A DNA stretch of 64,000 nucleotides, from contig DF241084.1 of NCBI GenBank assembly GCA_000507305.1, forward strand, positions 26,089 to 90,088, read 5' to 3'. The notes below the pieces were generated by a model. The model did not search any database. It was not told the origin of the DNA and saw nothing but the letters and a program-made list of their open reading frames with translations. Position numbers and translations under genes: made by a program. Below, in pieces: positions 1 to 9,599 of the stretch (positions are counted from its first letter, which is position 1; every line of letters begins with the position of its first letter). Source of the DNA: Breviolum minutum Mf 1.05b.01. Lineage: Eukaryota > Sar > Dinophyceae > Suessiales > Symbiodiniaceae.

Positions 1-19
1 CACCTGAGCATTGAAAACC

Positions 20-116
20 CCTTAGTTGTTTAGGGTATATAGGGGAGGATATGCCACATGGCGATTATTTCATAAACCATTACAAGGATCCCTATTTAAC
101 AACCAGGATTCAATGG
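20..116. repeat. Family K element, reverse orientation
   Basis: It runs from TTAGTTGTTTAGGG to CAACCAGGATTCAATGG, the complement of the family K start seen at 14277 and 44433. The interior carries TTTCATAAACCATTA, as in other copies. Confidence 0.6.
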
Positions 117-145
117 AAAGTAAGGCCGGTTTTATTTCATAGCTC

Positions 146-262
146 ACTTGGATTTGCTCCGCCATGATGCTTGGAAAAACAACAACACGCATGTGAGTTA
201 CCACTTACTTGGGTATCATGGCAGAAAGTATAAACCATCATCTTAAACAAATCCAAGTGTGG
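146..262. repeat. Family I element
   Basis: Inverted ends CACTTGGATTTG and CAAATCCAAGTG bound about 117 bp. ATGCTTGGAAAAA follows the left end, as in copies at 25894, 32436 and 38045. Confidence 0.7.
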
Positions 263-604
263 GTTCATCATTGATCCCGGAATGGTTCAAACAATTCCTT
301 CTTGGATTAATGGCCGGTCAACCAACCCCCCCAACTTACCCCCCCAAGAAATAACTCCTTATGAAAGGGTTACTAACCACTGGTTTCCCTGGCTATAAAA
401 CCCTTCAACGTTCGGGAAAAAAGAGCCAAAAGGAATATGCCCCGACAGAAACCTGGAAACTGACACAGCCACTTCAATTAAAATGGTTGGCGCCATCAAT
501 TGGATGATGAACCAATATTTGTACCACCGACATTTCCATCTATTTAGAATCGATTGTTTACGGTTCCAGGTATATTTTATATTGTACCCTCCAAATAATC
601 TCTA

Positions 605-700
605 GATCCCCAATAGTTGGAGGTCACCAACAGCACAACCTGCGAAATTTCGGGTCACCTGTTCACTCACCATCCCCAAAAAAGGTCACTTGACCATAGA
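605..700. repeat. Family J element (GGAGGTCACC type)
   Basis: It has the family's internal words TTGGAGGTCACCAAC and CTCACCATCCCxAAAA followed by GGTCAC. Better-preserved copies at 43955-44050 and 57877-57996 start with CAGGTGATTCAA and end with its complement. This copy is partial. Confidence 0.5.
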
Positions 701-800
701 ATTGTCAGGATAGTGCCTATACCCAAGGATCTCTGAGGTTCTTTCCGTGTAAGGTTTTGGGAGAAATTTTTCACCCATCTATGTAAAGACCCCACCCCGT

Positions 801-905
801 GATCTTCCAGTTCCCCCAAAATATTTGGAACTAATAGGGTCCAATTAGCTGATATATTTAGACAACTGGGAGGTTGGTTGGTTCCAAATTTGGAACTGGA
901 AGATT
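801..905. repeat. Family O TIR element, copy 1
   Basis: The ends are inverted copies of GATCTTCCAGTTCC followed by a TATTTGGAAC-like block, spaced about 105 bp apart. A second copy lies at 1470-1576. The copy sits just downstream, in minus-strand sense, of the ROCO switch-II exon. Confidence 0.75.
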
Positions 906-961
906 CAAAGCCATCCCATGTGACCGTCAAAATTTTCCGATCCAAGTGTCATAGTACTCAC

Positions 962-1044
962 GTTGACCACCAAAGTCCCAGGTCTTCAACAACACTGGAG
1001 CTTCAATCTCTTCATCTTCTCCCCTCAGTTTTAAGCCAACCCAG
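962..1044 (-). CDS. ROCO-type GTPase, exon with switch II (WDFGGQREYY)
   Basis: On the minus strand the frame reads a charged stretch, then LLKTWDFGGQREYYDTW, with WDFGGQ at 963-980. ROCO (Roc-COR) GTPases carry WDFGGQ as their G3/switch II motif, usually followed by a tyrosine-rich segment and T-H, so the family call is good; here W replaces H. A strong donor (C|GTGAGT) falls inside GGQ-R at 961/962, so the exon may end there, or may read on about 20 codons. The acceptor is probably at 1044. No P-loop lies within this exon; one is found on the same strand at 13278-13298, too far away to prove a single gene. It is flanked by family O elements. Confidence 0.6.
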
Positions 1045-1469
1045 CTTTGTGTAGCAACACAAAAAAACCCAGCAAAGTGGATGGTTTGAGCCGTTTTTTC
1101 TTGCGGAGGCAAAACTATCCAAGTCGGGGGCACTAACCAAAACGGTGTTTTTTTCGTTTTATAAGTTCGGGTTTACATCTCTCAAACATGGAAGGGGTAA
1201 CCCACTCCAAAGGAAAGGGAAGTTTGATAGAATTTGGTTCCCTTGATTCTTGGATTTGGGCATGTCATTATGGTCACAAGTCAATCACGACTCTGCCAAA
1301 TTCCCAAAATTTGGAGAGTCACATTTGGGGAGTGGTGGGCATTCCAAGCATTCCCAAAGCTCATCGGAAAGGACACAAAAAAATCCGTGCTTCATGACGG
1401 ATTCTGGCCATATAGAGAATTTCTTCAAAGGACCCAAAGCAAGGCAGTGGAAACCCCAAAACTACCCTG

Positions 1470-1576
1470 ATCTTCCAGTTCCCAATATATTTGGAACCAA
1501 CCCCCCAGTATGCCAGTAATTATATCAACTAACTGGACCCTTAATTCCAAATATATAGGGAACTGGGAAATCAGAG
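1470..1576. repeat. Family O TIR element, copy 2
   Basis: Ends are TGATCTTCCAGTTCCC and the complement GGGAACTGGGAAATCA, with TATTTGGAAC and TTCCAAATAT blocks inside. The upstream 400 bp is open on the plus strand but I cannot support a gene there. Confidence 0.75.
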
Positions 1577-2315
1577 ATACTTGAATCATAAGTACGGCCC
1601 AGCTGAACTGCACTTGGTAAACTCATCCGGTCCCGAATGGAAAAAGATTCAGCACTTTCGGTCGGTTATATACATCTAATTTCCAACGAGCAAACCGTCT
1701 ATGGCGTCCCAACTAAGCAAGATTTGCCAGTCAAGTATCGCTGACATGTCAAGTGATTCTTCGAAGATTTTCAGCTGATCATATCATGCTTTTCTATTCA
1801 TTTATATAGAATGCTAAATCTGATACGTCATATCCCAGTGTCCATCAAAAACACAATTTAAAAATTCTTTTCCTGCAAGAGACTGAATCATCTTGGCCAC
1901 CAAATCCACTCGCATCTTAGTGGTGACTTCTGCTGTTTCTTCCTCCTCTTCACCACCTGTCAACAAAACCGCAAATCGAAGCCCTTGGGGTTCACGGGTT
2001 CACCAATCCAGGATTCGATTTTGTTACCACAACAAGGTTGGGACCCCAAAAACCTGTTATACATGGGGTTCTAAATACATATAATCTCTATAAGTAGTTT
2101 TTTTTGACCCAAGTAAAACCCATCTATTGATAAGGCCATTTATAGGGGCCATCCATGTCACTCCGCTTATAACCTATTTTAGGTGACCGGGAATCTTAAC
2201 CTAAATCTTCATTTGCCACGATTGCATCCTTTTTTTAAGGGTAGATCCTATCTATGATGTTTGAATCATGTTTGACCAAAAGGGGTGGTCAAATCAGCCG
2301 TGATCATAGGATAAT
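1577..2315. other. No gene seen; contains one word of a dispersed repeat
   Basis: I see no convincing exon. The segment GGTGACCGGGAATC with AACCTAAA and CTTCATTT (2182-2214) recurs at 4042-4077, so a dispersed repeat is present, with no clear inverted ends. Confidence 0.4.
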
Positions 2316-2552
2316 TTGAATGTTCACCCCAAAAAGTTCAGGTACCCACACTCAAAAAATGGAGGTGCGTGTTGTCTGACTTTTTCTAATTTCGGAGAGC
2401 TATGTGTTTTTTGTTTGCATTTCCTTGTAGCAGCCAACCTTTTACATTACGACTTTGGTGAACTTTTCGGGTTGCAACTTTTGTCGTGGGATGCAACCCA
2501 CCTCCAAAGCCTTTATGTTGGAACTTTCAGAAAATGGAAGCTTGGATCATGA
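2316..2552 (+). CDS. Candidate exon, unknown protein
   Basis: An open frame of 78 codons ends in TGA with a natural-looking composition (FGELFGLQLLSWDATHLQS is a typical stretch). I do not recognise a family. It lies 460 bp upstream of the three-exon plus-strand gene at 3015, and no splice join to that gene could be shown. It could equally be a chance frame in a sparse region. Confidence 0.3.
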   Translation: MNVHPKKFRYPHSKNGGACCLTFSNFGELCVFCLHFLVAANLLHYDFGELFGLQLLSWDATHLQSLYVGTFRKWKLGS

Positions 2553-3014
2553 AGCCATGATCTGATTGGGTGAATGGCTTCACTTTCTAGCCGTTAGTTT
2601 CAGGTGAGATCTTTTTGTGTTTTTTTTGGAAAGAGGTGATGATGAAAGCTTTTTGGAGGAGGTGGGTAGGTCTCTGAAACTAAAAAGTTGAGCACTTTCT
2701 GAAAAAATTAGGAGCTCCATAATATTTCACTGTGACCGTGGTGTGTTGACACTGGGGACTCCTGGGCCAGGAGTGTTCGGCCACCATGCTGTGTTGGAGT
2801 TGCATTTGAAGAACCCACCATCAACTTAAACAGTGCGTTCGCTCCTAAGGAGTTCAACTAAGAATTGCTCAGGATATGTATATCCCTAAAATTCCAGGTA
2901 TATCTTAAGAAATTTCCCTACAATCCATTACAATCCTACTCTGGGGATGAGATTGAGACCACCAATCCTACCGCAGGGAGGGTCTGGATTCTTAGGGTAT
3001 AACATAATCAAACC

Positions 3015-3371
3015 ATGATTCCTGTGAAATGTGCTGATAAACTCGGTGGTGGCTCGAAAACCACTTCCCTATTTGGAGATTTGAAGATTCCCCTTCATCG
3101 CTCCGTAAACCTCCCTTCCGTGAAAAAACAGCAGCCAAAGTCTAAGAAAGTACCTGAGGTCAAAATAGATGGCTTGCCGATACCAAAAGGTAGGTTCGTA
3201 AAAGGGTCCTCAAAAACCAATATGTGGTGACTGTGCTATCTACTTTTCAATTACTGTACTTGGAGTTCAGAGACACCACTTTTGTTTCCAATCAACACCA
3301 CCTTCCGCACCCAGTTGAACCTGGATCTCGTGGTAAGTCCTGACAGATTGTTGATTGCTGTAATAATCGTC

Positions 3372-3414
<43 letters not shown>

Positions 3415-3451
3415 GAGGAGGAGGAGGAGGAGGAGGAGGAGGAGGAGCAGT

Positions 3452-3490
<39 letters not shown>

Positions 3491-3787
3491 TCGATGTCAT
3501 CACCTTTGTTGAAAAAGGCAATTACTTCATTTCCTTTGCAGTTTCAATTGCAAGGGGTCATTAAATCACCAATCCAACCAACGCACCATCTTTGGGGTAA
3601 ATTACTCAACCATGCCATGTTACATCCCCTCACCTTGGGTAGTTTATGGTCCCTGACCACCCAATGCATTTTTCAATGCCCAAGTGAACATGAGTCAATT
3701 GAGACCGAACAGTTCTTATGTTTAACTACTCCCAACCAGAAACAATCACAAAGAACGCCAACCGAACAATTTGATTTTGTCCACTGA
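3015..3787 (+). CDS. Three-exon gene, unknown protein of 160 aa
   Basis: Exons are 3015-3189, 3271-3332 and 3542-3787 (175+62+246 nt = 161 codons with TGA). Splice sites: AAAG|GTAGGT to TTCAG|AG (phase 1, 81 bp) and CTCGTG|GTAAGT to CCTTTGCAG|TTT (phase 0, 209 bp). The ATG at 3015 has an in-frame stop just upstream and no acceptor between, which fixes the start. The protein has a lysine-rich middle (VKKQQPKSKKVPEVK), then DGLPIPKETPLLFP, and ends IETEQFLCLTTPNQK plus a polar tail. I see no known domain, signal peptide or membrane segment. Intron 2 holds a (GTA)n(GGA)n(ATC)n microsatellite. The end of exon 1 and most of intron 1 recur on the minus strand at 32060-32197. Confidence 0.7.
3372..3492. 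repeat. Compound trinucleotide microsatellite in an intron
   Basis: About 14 GTA units, then about 12 GGA units, then about 13 ATC units run back to back. The block sits inside the second intron of the gene at 3015-3787, between its GTAAGT donor and its polypyrimidine-CAG acceptor. Homopolymeric V, G, S or M tracts predicted across it are artefacts. Confidence 0.95.
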
Positions 3788-4104
3788 CGAATAAAATCTT
3801 TACCAGCTTTCTTCCAAGTGACCTCTGGATCACCCAAATGGAGGTCACTTGACTCACTTGACCCCTGAAGGGGTCACTTAAAAACACCCAAAAAGGTCAC
3901 TGGAGACGCTGGTAGGTGGGGTATTTCCAACAAAATGTTCATCCAACTTCGTAGCTGCAACTGGAACCGAATTCTTTTTTGGGGTCCAAGCAGTAAAGGT
4001 TGGGTTCACGCAAGTGTCACTTCCAGGATGACATGACATTTTGCGGTGACCGGGAATCTCAACCTAAACCTTCATTTTCTACTGTTGATGGGTTGGGGGG
4101 TTAG

Positions 4105-4296
4105 ATGCAACGCGAGGGCGTTTGTGTACTACATCAAGCTAGCTGTGTTGTGGTATTCTTTGATGAATATCTTGGAGATTTTTTTGTCAAGCCCCATGGC
4201 AAAATTACTTCAAGTCTTTCGTCTTTCGTCACAATGGATCCAAACTACATGCGACTGAAGTTTGGACGATCCGCCATATTTGCATTGAATTCCTGA
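4105..4296 (+). CDS. Candidate terminal exon, unknown protein
   Basis: GGGGTTAG|ATG gives a plausible acceptor or start. The frame reads 63 codons to TGA, including VVVFFDEYLGDFFVKPHG and SSFVTMDPNYMRLKFG. It lies 320 bp after the stop of the gene at 3015-3787, so it belongs to a different gene or a later exon. No family is recognised. A dispersed repeat word lies just upstream (4042-4077). Confidence 0.4.
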   Translation: MQREGVCVLHQASCVVVFFDEYLGDFFVKPHGKITSSLSSFVTMDPNYMRLKFGRSAIFALNS

Positions 4297-4329
4297 TTTA
4301 ATCTACACTTTGCGGGTATAGATATCGCC

Positions 4330-4434
4330 ACCCCTTTGAGACATCTCCGTATTGTTGGTCAAGTTGGATCATTTCCAATCTTACAGTACGTGACACATTT
4401 CAAATTTTTTGAGGTTTCAACACCTAGTAAAGCA
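4330..4434. repeat. Family A element, degenerate
   Basis: It keeps GGTCAAGTTGGATCATTTCC and an end of GAGGTTTCAACACCTAG but has lost a clear left TIR. Confidence 0.4.
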
Positions 4435-4606
4435 GTGTTAACGGACATGTAGGTGAGTTTTCCTTCAATCAAAAGGTTGAACGATGCTCCAACAATGCAC
4501 AAATCCATGTGTGGAACTCACATATATTATATAGGTATGACCCTCCAGTACGGGAAACAAGGCAAGGTTGCTGACCCACTGGATATTTGGTGGGTATTTT
4601 TGAAAC

Positions 4607-4714
4607 CTAGTTGGTGGTTGCAACATACTTCAACCCGTTCGAAAGATACTGGTCAAATTGGATCATCTCCCCAAGTAGGGGTGAACCTGACAAAAAATTG
4701 AAACCACCACCTAG
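4607..4714. repeat. Family A TIR element
   Basis: CTAGTTGGTGGTTGCAAC at the left and GAAACCACCACCTAG at the right. The core CAAATTGGATCAT, then CCCCAAGTAGGGGTGAA, is shared by all family A copies. Both ends are CTAG. Confidence 0.85.
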
Positions 4715-5100
4715 AAAACGACTAGTGCTTGAATCGACTCATCATGAAGGCCGCCATATGAGAGCCAAAGATTTACTCTGACCTTAGTTGTAGGTCCGAA
4801 GAATCAGGTCAGCTCTTATAGAAGACCATCTAAATTTGCATGCCATGCATGCATGCAACGCTTGTACTGCTCGTTTGAAATACCGCGCCTTAGGAAGGAC
4901 CGCAAGTTTTCTGTATATGTTTTTCCTCGCAGGTTCACTGCCGGATTTCACAAATGGTGCCATACATTGAGCATCTCACGAAGTCATCCCCACGCCAACC
5001 GAAGTAGTTTAGGAAGGGTCTCCCCGTCGCGTCTCATCACTGACAAAACTGTCTGGCCAAAATGATAGGCAGTGCTGACCTGAAATAGACCGGATATGCA
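4715..5100. other. No gene seen
   Basis: No convincing exon or repeat. A GCATGCATGCATGC alternating tract sits near 4838-4856. Confidence 0.4.
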
Positions 5101-5160
5101 CCATACGTGCAGGATCACCCGAGTTAGTAAGTAGTAAATGGCGGGATGATCCTCCAAGTA
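5101..5160. repeat. Family C fragment
   Basis: The right arm GGGATGATCCTCCAAGTA is intact. The left arm is reduced to GCAGGATCACCC. Confidence 0.45.
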
Positions 5161-5564
5161 TCCTCCTCCTGTGACTGGAACTCTTTCAAGGTCTATTGTA
5201 GGAATGTCCTAAGGATTTAGCATAGAATAGTAAGCCTTTTGTGGGGACAGACATAACGAGCCTCAAGATGAACAAGCGGAAAACCAAGGTGACATCGAGA
5301 AGGGAAGGAAAGATATCTGGGATCAAAATTATGATATCTCAATAGATACTTTAAAAAACTAATAAACTATCGATATCAACATTTTGATAAACTACTTAGC
5401 TAAGAATAAACCGTCGAGTAGTTTCGTACAAGAATGTTCCTGTGTTTCTATTGGGCTGGTGAATTGCACTTTGCTCCTCTGAAGCAGAAACCAAATTGTT
5501 GTGTTGAGGCTGCCTTAAACAAAAACTTTGTGACAACAAGAAAGTTCCTGCTAAAAAAGGTCAT

Positions 5565-5669
5565 CTAATTGGTGGTTCCAACCTATTTGAAACATGTTAC
5601 ATGTTAGTCAAATTGGAAAATCTCCCCAGGTAGGGATGAGGAAAAGAATATTCGAAACCATTACCTTAT
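5565..5669. repeat. Family A TIR element
   Basis: Starts CTAATTGGTGGTTCCAACC, core GTCAAATTGGAAAATCTCCCC, ends CGAAACCATTACCTTA. Diverged but complete. Confidence 0.7.
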
Positions 5670-5940
5670 AGTTATTCCTTAATATAATTCTTTTTTGAAT
5701 TGAGTGGGTTTTTCAACCAGATCTTTCTCCACAAATTTGTCTTGACAAACATCCATTCATGGAGCCCTCCAGAAACTGCCATGGAGATCCATCCACAAAA
5801 ACACCGTTGTTTAACGGGATACAGGTGATCTCTTCCTTGATATACGATCGCATTTGCAGTGAAATCTGTTGCGTTGCTTAAACAAATCCGATCCGCTCCA
5901 CTTAATCCGTCTCTTGATTGGAGCGACTGAATTTGCAAGT

Positions 5941-6045
5941 TACCCTCGCTGAAACTAACATAGCCCCCTGAAAATGGATGGTTGGAAGATGACTTTCCTT
6001 TTGGGAAGCCGTATTTTCAGGTGCTATGCTATTTTCAGCTCTTTA
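5941..6045. repeat. Family D TIR element
   Basis: Left end GCTGAAACTAACATAG with GAAAATGGATGGTTGGAAGA, right end ATTTTCAGGTGCTATG. Family D has about 105 bp and a near-palindromic CCTTTTGGGAxGCC centre. Confidence 0.75.
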
Positions 6046-6116
6046 CCTACCCTTATCCGACCTTGTCGAGTTTCTCGTTTATCAGGATACACATGACCTA
6101 AACAACCCATCCTCCA

Positions 6117-6247
6117 CACTTGGATGTACCCTTGGAAGTTAGGATCAAGGGTTAGCATCAGTGGGTTATAACCCCAATATATCCCATTATTAAGCAGGTG
6201 AAATAACCCATTTACTAACCATTTACTAGCTTCCTGGGACATCCTCC
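6117..6247. repeat. Family F TIR element
   Basis: Left CACTTGGATGTACCC, right CTTCCTGGGACATCC, with internal GGGTTATAACCCCAATATATC as in copies at 7800 and 48643. Confidence 0.75.
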
Positions 6248-6383
6248 ATACCAAATCCTTCGTGAAAATGATTTCGTCCTTGTTGGCCAAGCGTTCCGCC
6301 ACATAGGCCGCGCAACGTTTCTCAAGCTCCGCCTCTGGGGCTTAGAAAGTCGAATGGGATCTACTGGGATGACCATGGTACTT

Positions 6384-6510
6384 TCTCTTGATGGTTCAGA
6401 AATCCGGTAAACTCACCAGTTGAGGTTGGTAGTTTATCTTTTCGCATTATGTACAGGGTGTTATACATTCCAGGTGGTTGTTTGGGATTTCTGAACCATC
6501 AACAGTAGTA
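6384..6510. repeat. Family B TIR element
   Basis: Left TTGATGGTTCAGAAATCCGG, right GATTTCTGAACCATCAACAG, with internal CACCAGTTGAGGTTGG and CATTCCAGGTGG. It is followed directly by TAGTA. Confidence 0.85.
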
Positions 6511-6532
6511 GATGGATTATAACTACGCATAT

Positions 6533-6660
6533 ATTTGGATTTGCATGGCCACGATGCAAAAGGAACAAGTTCCAAAAAATATGATCCCAAATGGTGGTTT
6601 GATGGCGATTTACCATGGTACAATCCGAAAAACATCACCAATAAAACAAATCCAACCTCC
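6533..6660. repeat. Family I element
   Basis: TTTGGATTTGCATGGCC to AAAACAAATCCAA, with CCCAAATGGTGGTTTGATGG and ACAATCCG inside. Confidence 0.7.
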
Positions 6661-6733
6661 TGAAAAGGTATTTGGTCTCCAAAAACATACCAACACATAC
6701 CTTCTCAGGAGGTATCTAGATGTCTGGGGCAGG
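6650..6733. repeat. Family L element
   Basis: CCTCCTGAAAAGGTATTTGG and CCTTCTCAGGAGGTAT are inverted arms around ACATACC. The family recurs at 10512-10597 and 51055-51140. It overlaps the end of the family I copy. Confidence 0.65.
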
Positions 6734-6765
6734 GTAGTAATTAGTAACCCAAGTTACAAATTCAT

Positions 6766-6868
6766 TTAGGCCATTTATACGTAGCTAGACCAACCCTACT
6801 TATGGGACTTAAAATCAGCAGCATGGCTATTAACCACTTACGTCCGTCCTGGGATGATCCTCCCCTGA
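6766..6868. repeat. Family C fragment (right half)
   Basis: GGGACTTA, TATTAACCACTTACG and CCTGGGATGATCCTCC match the right half of family C. The left TIR is missing. Confidence 0.5.
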
Positions 6869-6942
6869 CTATCAACTAATGATAAATTGGTGGTTTGGGA
6901 TCCCCCCGTGGTTCGAGGCATCCGAGAAAACAATCCTTTCAT

Positions 6943-7040
6943 AACCCATAGGATCCATGTATGGTATATTTACCTACATTTGGTTGATTTGTATGGTAAA
7001 CATAGGTAAATATACCATACATGACATGGATGCTATGGGT
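6943..7040. repeat. Family H long palindrome
   Basis: CCCATAGGATCCATGTATGG and its complement flank TATTTACCTACATTTGGTTGA, itself part of an inverted repeat. The whole 98 bp can fold on itself. Copies also lie at 20366, 26579 and 55789. Confidence 0.8.
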
Positions 7041-7071
7041 AAGGGGATGATCCCCCAAGTAACCCCCATGT

Positions 7072-7177
7072 ATACCCTCCAGTAAACTAACATGGCAATG
7101 AAAATTCACCTTTCCAGTAGGAAATACATCTTCAAATGGTGGATTTTCCATTGCTATGTTAGTTTACTGGAGGGTAA
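7072..7177. repeat. Family E TIR element
   Basis: A near-perfect TIR pair: CCCTCCAGTAAACTAACAT with GGCAATGAAAATTCACC, and the complement ending TTTACTGGAGGGTA. It is the clearest copy of family E. Confidence 0.9.
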
Positions 7178-7329
7178 ATCAACCAACCAATTCATATCCC
7201 ACATGGCGTTTTTGTGTGTCGTCGAGGCACACCATGGATTTCATGTTCGCTTCGATCCACCAAGCGCCATTGACTCACCAAGGAGGATTGCCTCAAGATT
7301 TCACGGCTCGCTGCTGAGGTCTGTTGAGG

Positions 7330-7494
7330 ATGTACCCCGATCCCAACATGGGCCCCCTTATGGGAAATCCCTAAAAGCAGCCCTATGTTACGTGGGTATG
7401 GCCATGGGTTTTTTCATCACCAGGAATCCCATCCGAGAACACAAGCTAAACACCATGCGTACACCGTTAGGGGTACACCCCATTGTCCCTTGAG
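7330..7494. repeat. Dispersed non-TIR repeat, copy 1
   Basis: About 165 bp nearly identical, in the same orientation, to 9128-9296: CCCCGATCCCAACATGGGCC near the start and ACACCCCATTGTCCCTT at the end. I see no inverted ends. The 150 bp before it (7190-7330) is open on the plus strand but I cannot prove an exon. Confidence 0.85.
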
Positions 7495-7499
7495 TGATG

Positions 7500-7799
7500 C
7501 AAGTGAAGACGTTCCAACATATGTTCAACTGTTTCAACTGTTCAACATTGAGGGAGTTGTTGTTCGACTGTTTTAACAGATGGGACTCAATGAACAAAAC
7601 TGGATTCAACCCAATTTCACCAAAACTATCAAAAAACTCAACTAACTACAAAAAAAGGAACTTGTTTTTTGCTGTGTAGAAAGGTCCAAAAATCGATCTT
7701 GGTATAAAGTACCTGCTACAAAATTGCTTTGCCCAATTTCTGGACTCATCAAACTTTTAAGGCAAGCGACCACTCAACCGCCGACTAATCAATCACCAA
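7500..7799. other. No gene seen
   Basis: Low-complexity GTTCAACTGTTTCAACTGTT near 7520 and nothing else I can name. Confidence 0.4.
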
Positions 7800-7924
7800 T
7801 ACTTGGATGTCCCAGGAAGTTAGTACATGGTTAGTAAGTGGGTTATAACCCCAGTATATCCCATTTATAAGTAGGTTATAATCCATTTACTAACCATTTA
7901 CTAACTTCCTGGGACATCCAAGTA
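7800..7924. repeat. Family F TIR element
   Basis: Textbook copy: TACTTGGATGTCCCAGGAAG at the left and the complement at the right, ending TCCAAGTA. It carries GTAAGTGGG, a consensus 5' splice site, 33 bp inside. Confidence 0.9.
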
Positions 7925-8073
7925 TGAATCTCTTGGAGCGAAGCCATGGAAAATCTGTCTTGCTTTGGCTCTCCCCCCTGTCTCTATAGGCTAAACTTCC
8001 CTACTGAAAATTGCTCACAACGTGCTGTCCAAACTTTCCAAGTGCTTAAGTCCAACAGGGGTCATTTTTTGAA

Positions 8074-8128
8074 ACCAACCCAAACAATGCACTGATTATA
8101 AGGGAAATCCCTGAAAATCACTCATCAG
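8074..8128 (-). pseudogene. Degenerate copy of a gene segment related to 40776-40812
   Basis: On the minus strand it encodes DFQGFPL and, after a 1-nt shift, SALFGL. That matches FEGFPLNNALFGLG in the gene at 40051-40828 and EDFPLTNSALFGL at 37664-37756. The shift breaks the frame. Confidence 0.4.
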
Positions 8129-8189
8129 CAACGTTGTAAATAGGGCAAAACTGAGTACACAGAAAGCAAATCCACGTAAGCCAGATTTT

Positions 8190-8285
8190 TCCAAGTGAGC
8201 CAACTTGATTCCCCAAATGGAGGTCGCCAACAGCCCCCGTCAAGGTCATTTTAAAACCCCCTCAAAATGGTCACGAACGGAAGAA
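8190..8285. repeat. Family J fragment
   Basis: CCCCAAATGGAGGTCGCCAAC and CTCAAAATGGTCACG match the J interior. A similar fragment lies at 3815-3906. Confidence 0.45.
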
Positions 8286-8589
8286 CCTGTTGTGGAACTC
8301 AAATCATGGGAATCTAAGGGTTTTTTCCCCCAATGCCACCCCCCTCAAGAAATAAGGCCTTATTAAGGAACTATTAACCCTTAGATTCCCATGAAGTACA
8401 GTAACCCCCACGTATAAATCAACCAACCAACCAATTCATATCCCACATATCCCAAAACGCCGGCCGAAAAAAGGGAAACCAATGCTGAAATAGTCCCTGA
8501 TCATAAGGCCAGCTATTTCTTGGGGTGGCATTGAGCGGGTTGGTCTTAGGTTCCCATATGAATAGTCCAAATGGGACTCGAGGTTGGTT

Positions 8590-8700
8590 CAACTTTCAGG
8601 TACCGAAACTGGAGGGTTTCCTGTTCCCCTTGTTTTCAGGCTGTTTTGGGGGGTGGGGTTTCCCGTATCCATAAGCCACCACATTTAAGAGAACCTACCA
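8590..8700. repeat. Family P element, copy 1
   Basis: TCAGGTACCGAAACTGGAGG, then TTTCCTGTTCCCCTTGTTTT, close to 8932-9059. The right end AGAGAACCTACC is a weak TIR partner. Confidence 0.6.
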
Positions 8701-8931
8701 AATCAAAAGGGGCTAAGATACAGTATAAGGGACGATTTGCCAAAGATTTGCAATTTGTATAAATGGGTGGCTATCAATTTGGATTAAAAAATGCTTGTTT
8801 CACCAAACATCCATCCCTTAAGAAAACTGGTTGTCGTATTGCATCTAAGACATCTTAATGAGAACTTCATTTTTCCCAGTGGCGTTATCCATCTTAAGGA
8901 AGAATAAAGATGAACTTATTCACCAAAAGTT

Positions 8932-9059
8932 TCAGGTACCTAAAATGGAGGGTTTCCTGTTCCCCTTATTTTCAGGCTGTTTTGGAGGTGGGGTTTCCTT
9001 TACATAAGCCGTATCCATACAGCTTATATAGGTGAGGATTCCTCCATGTTAGGTACCTC
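8932..9059. repeat. Family P TIR element, copy 2
   Basis: AGGTACCTAAAATGGAGG at the left and CCTCCATGTTAGGTACCT at the right. A third copy lies at 49930-50078. Confidence 0.8.
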
Positions 9060-9127
9060 AAATGTTTGCTGACTTATTCCATGTCTGGTTTTGGTTAGTT
9101 GTCAACAACCCGCAAGGCATAGGCAGG

Positions 9128-9296
9128 GATGCACCCCGATCCCAACATGGGCCCCCTATGGGAAATCCCTAAAAGCAGCCCTATGTTACGTGGGTATGGC
9201 CATGGGTTTTTCATCACCAGGAATCCCATCCGAGAACACACGCTAAATACCATGGATACACCGTGGCCGGGGGTACACCCAATTGTCCCTTCCAAG
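9128..9296. repeat. Dispersed non-TIR repeat, copy 2
   Basis: Near-identical partner of 7330-7494 with small indels. Same orientation. Confidence 0.85.
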
Positions 9297-9400
9297 TTGC
9301 AAATCCAACACACTGGTAGGTTCGGTGTTCACCAAGGGTAGAGCCTCGTTCGCTTCGGAGTGACATGGGGGTAGCCGGTAGCCCCTCCTGCGGCTATTTC

Positions 9401-9590
9401 ACCCTACTTGTAGGGGTTATAACCCTATATTTATAACTGGTAAGGGCCCACCTTGAAGGGAATTGAACACAGAAAAAAACGAACACGAAATGAGGTTGTG
9501 ACATAGAATGAAGTCTGGGATATGAACCCTAATTATAGTGATGATTTTACCCCATTTGTAACTGGTTTTTGGGCCCATCTTGTAGTTGCG
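9401..9590. repeat. Family G arms
   Basis: TTATAACTGGTAAGGGCCCACCTTG at 9433-9457 and GTAACTGGTTTTTGGGCCCATCTTGTAG at 9556-9585 are two copies of the same arm in the same orientation. This is probably two truncated family G copies. Confidence 0.5.
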
Positions 9591-9599
9591 TTTCGTGAA

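Noticed and set aside
3282-3512. Open frames with long valine, glycine, serine, leucine or methionine runs
   Set aside because: They are translations of the trinucleotide microsatellite inside an intron.
6943-7040. Family H palindromes as terminators or origins
   Set aside because: They recur at many sites with diverged copies, which fits a repeat family rather than a site-specific signal.
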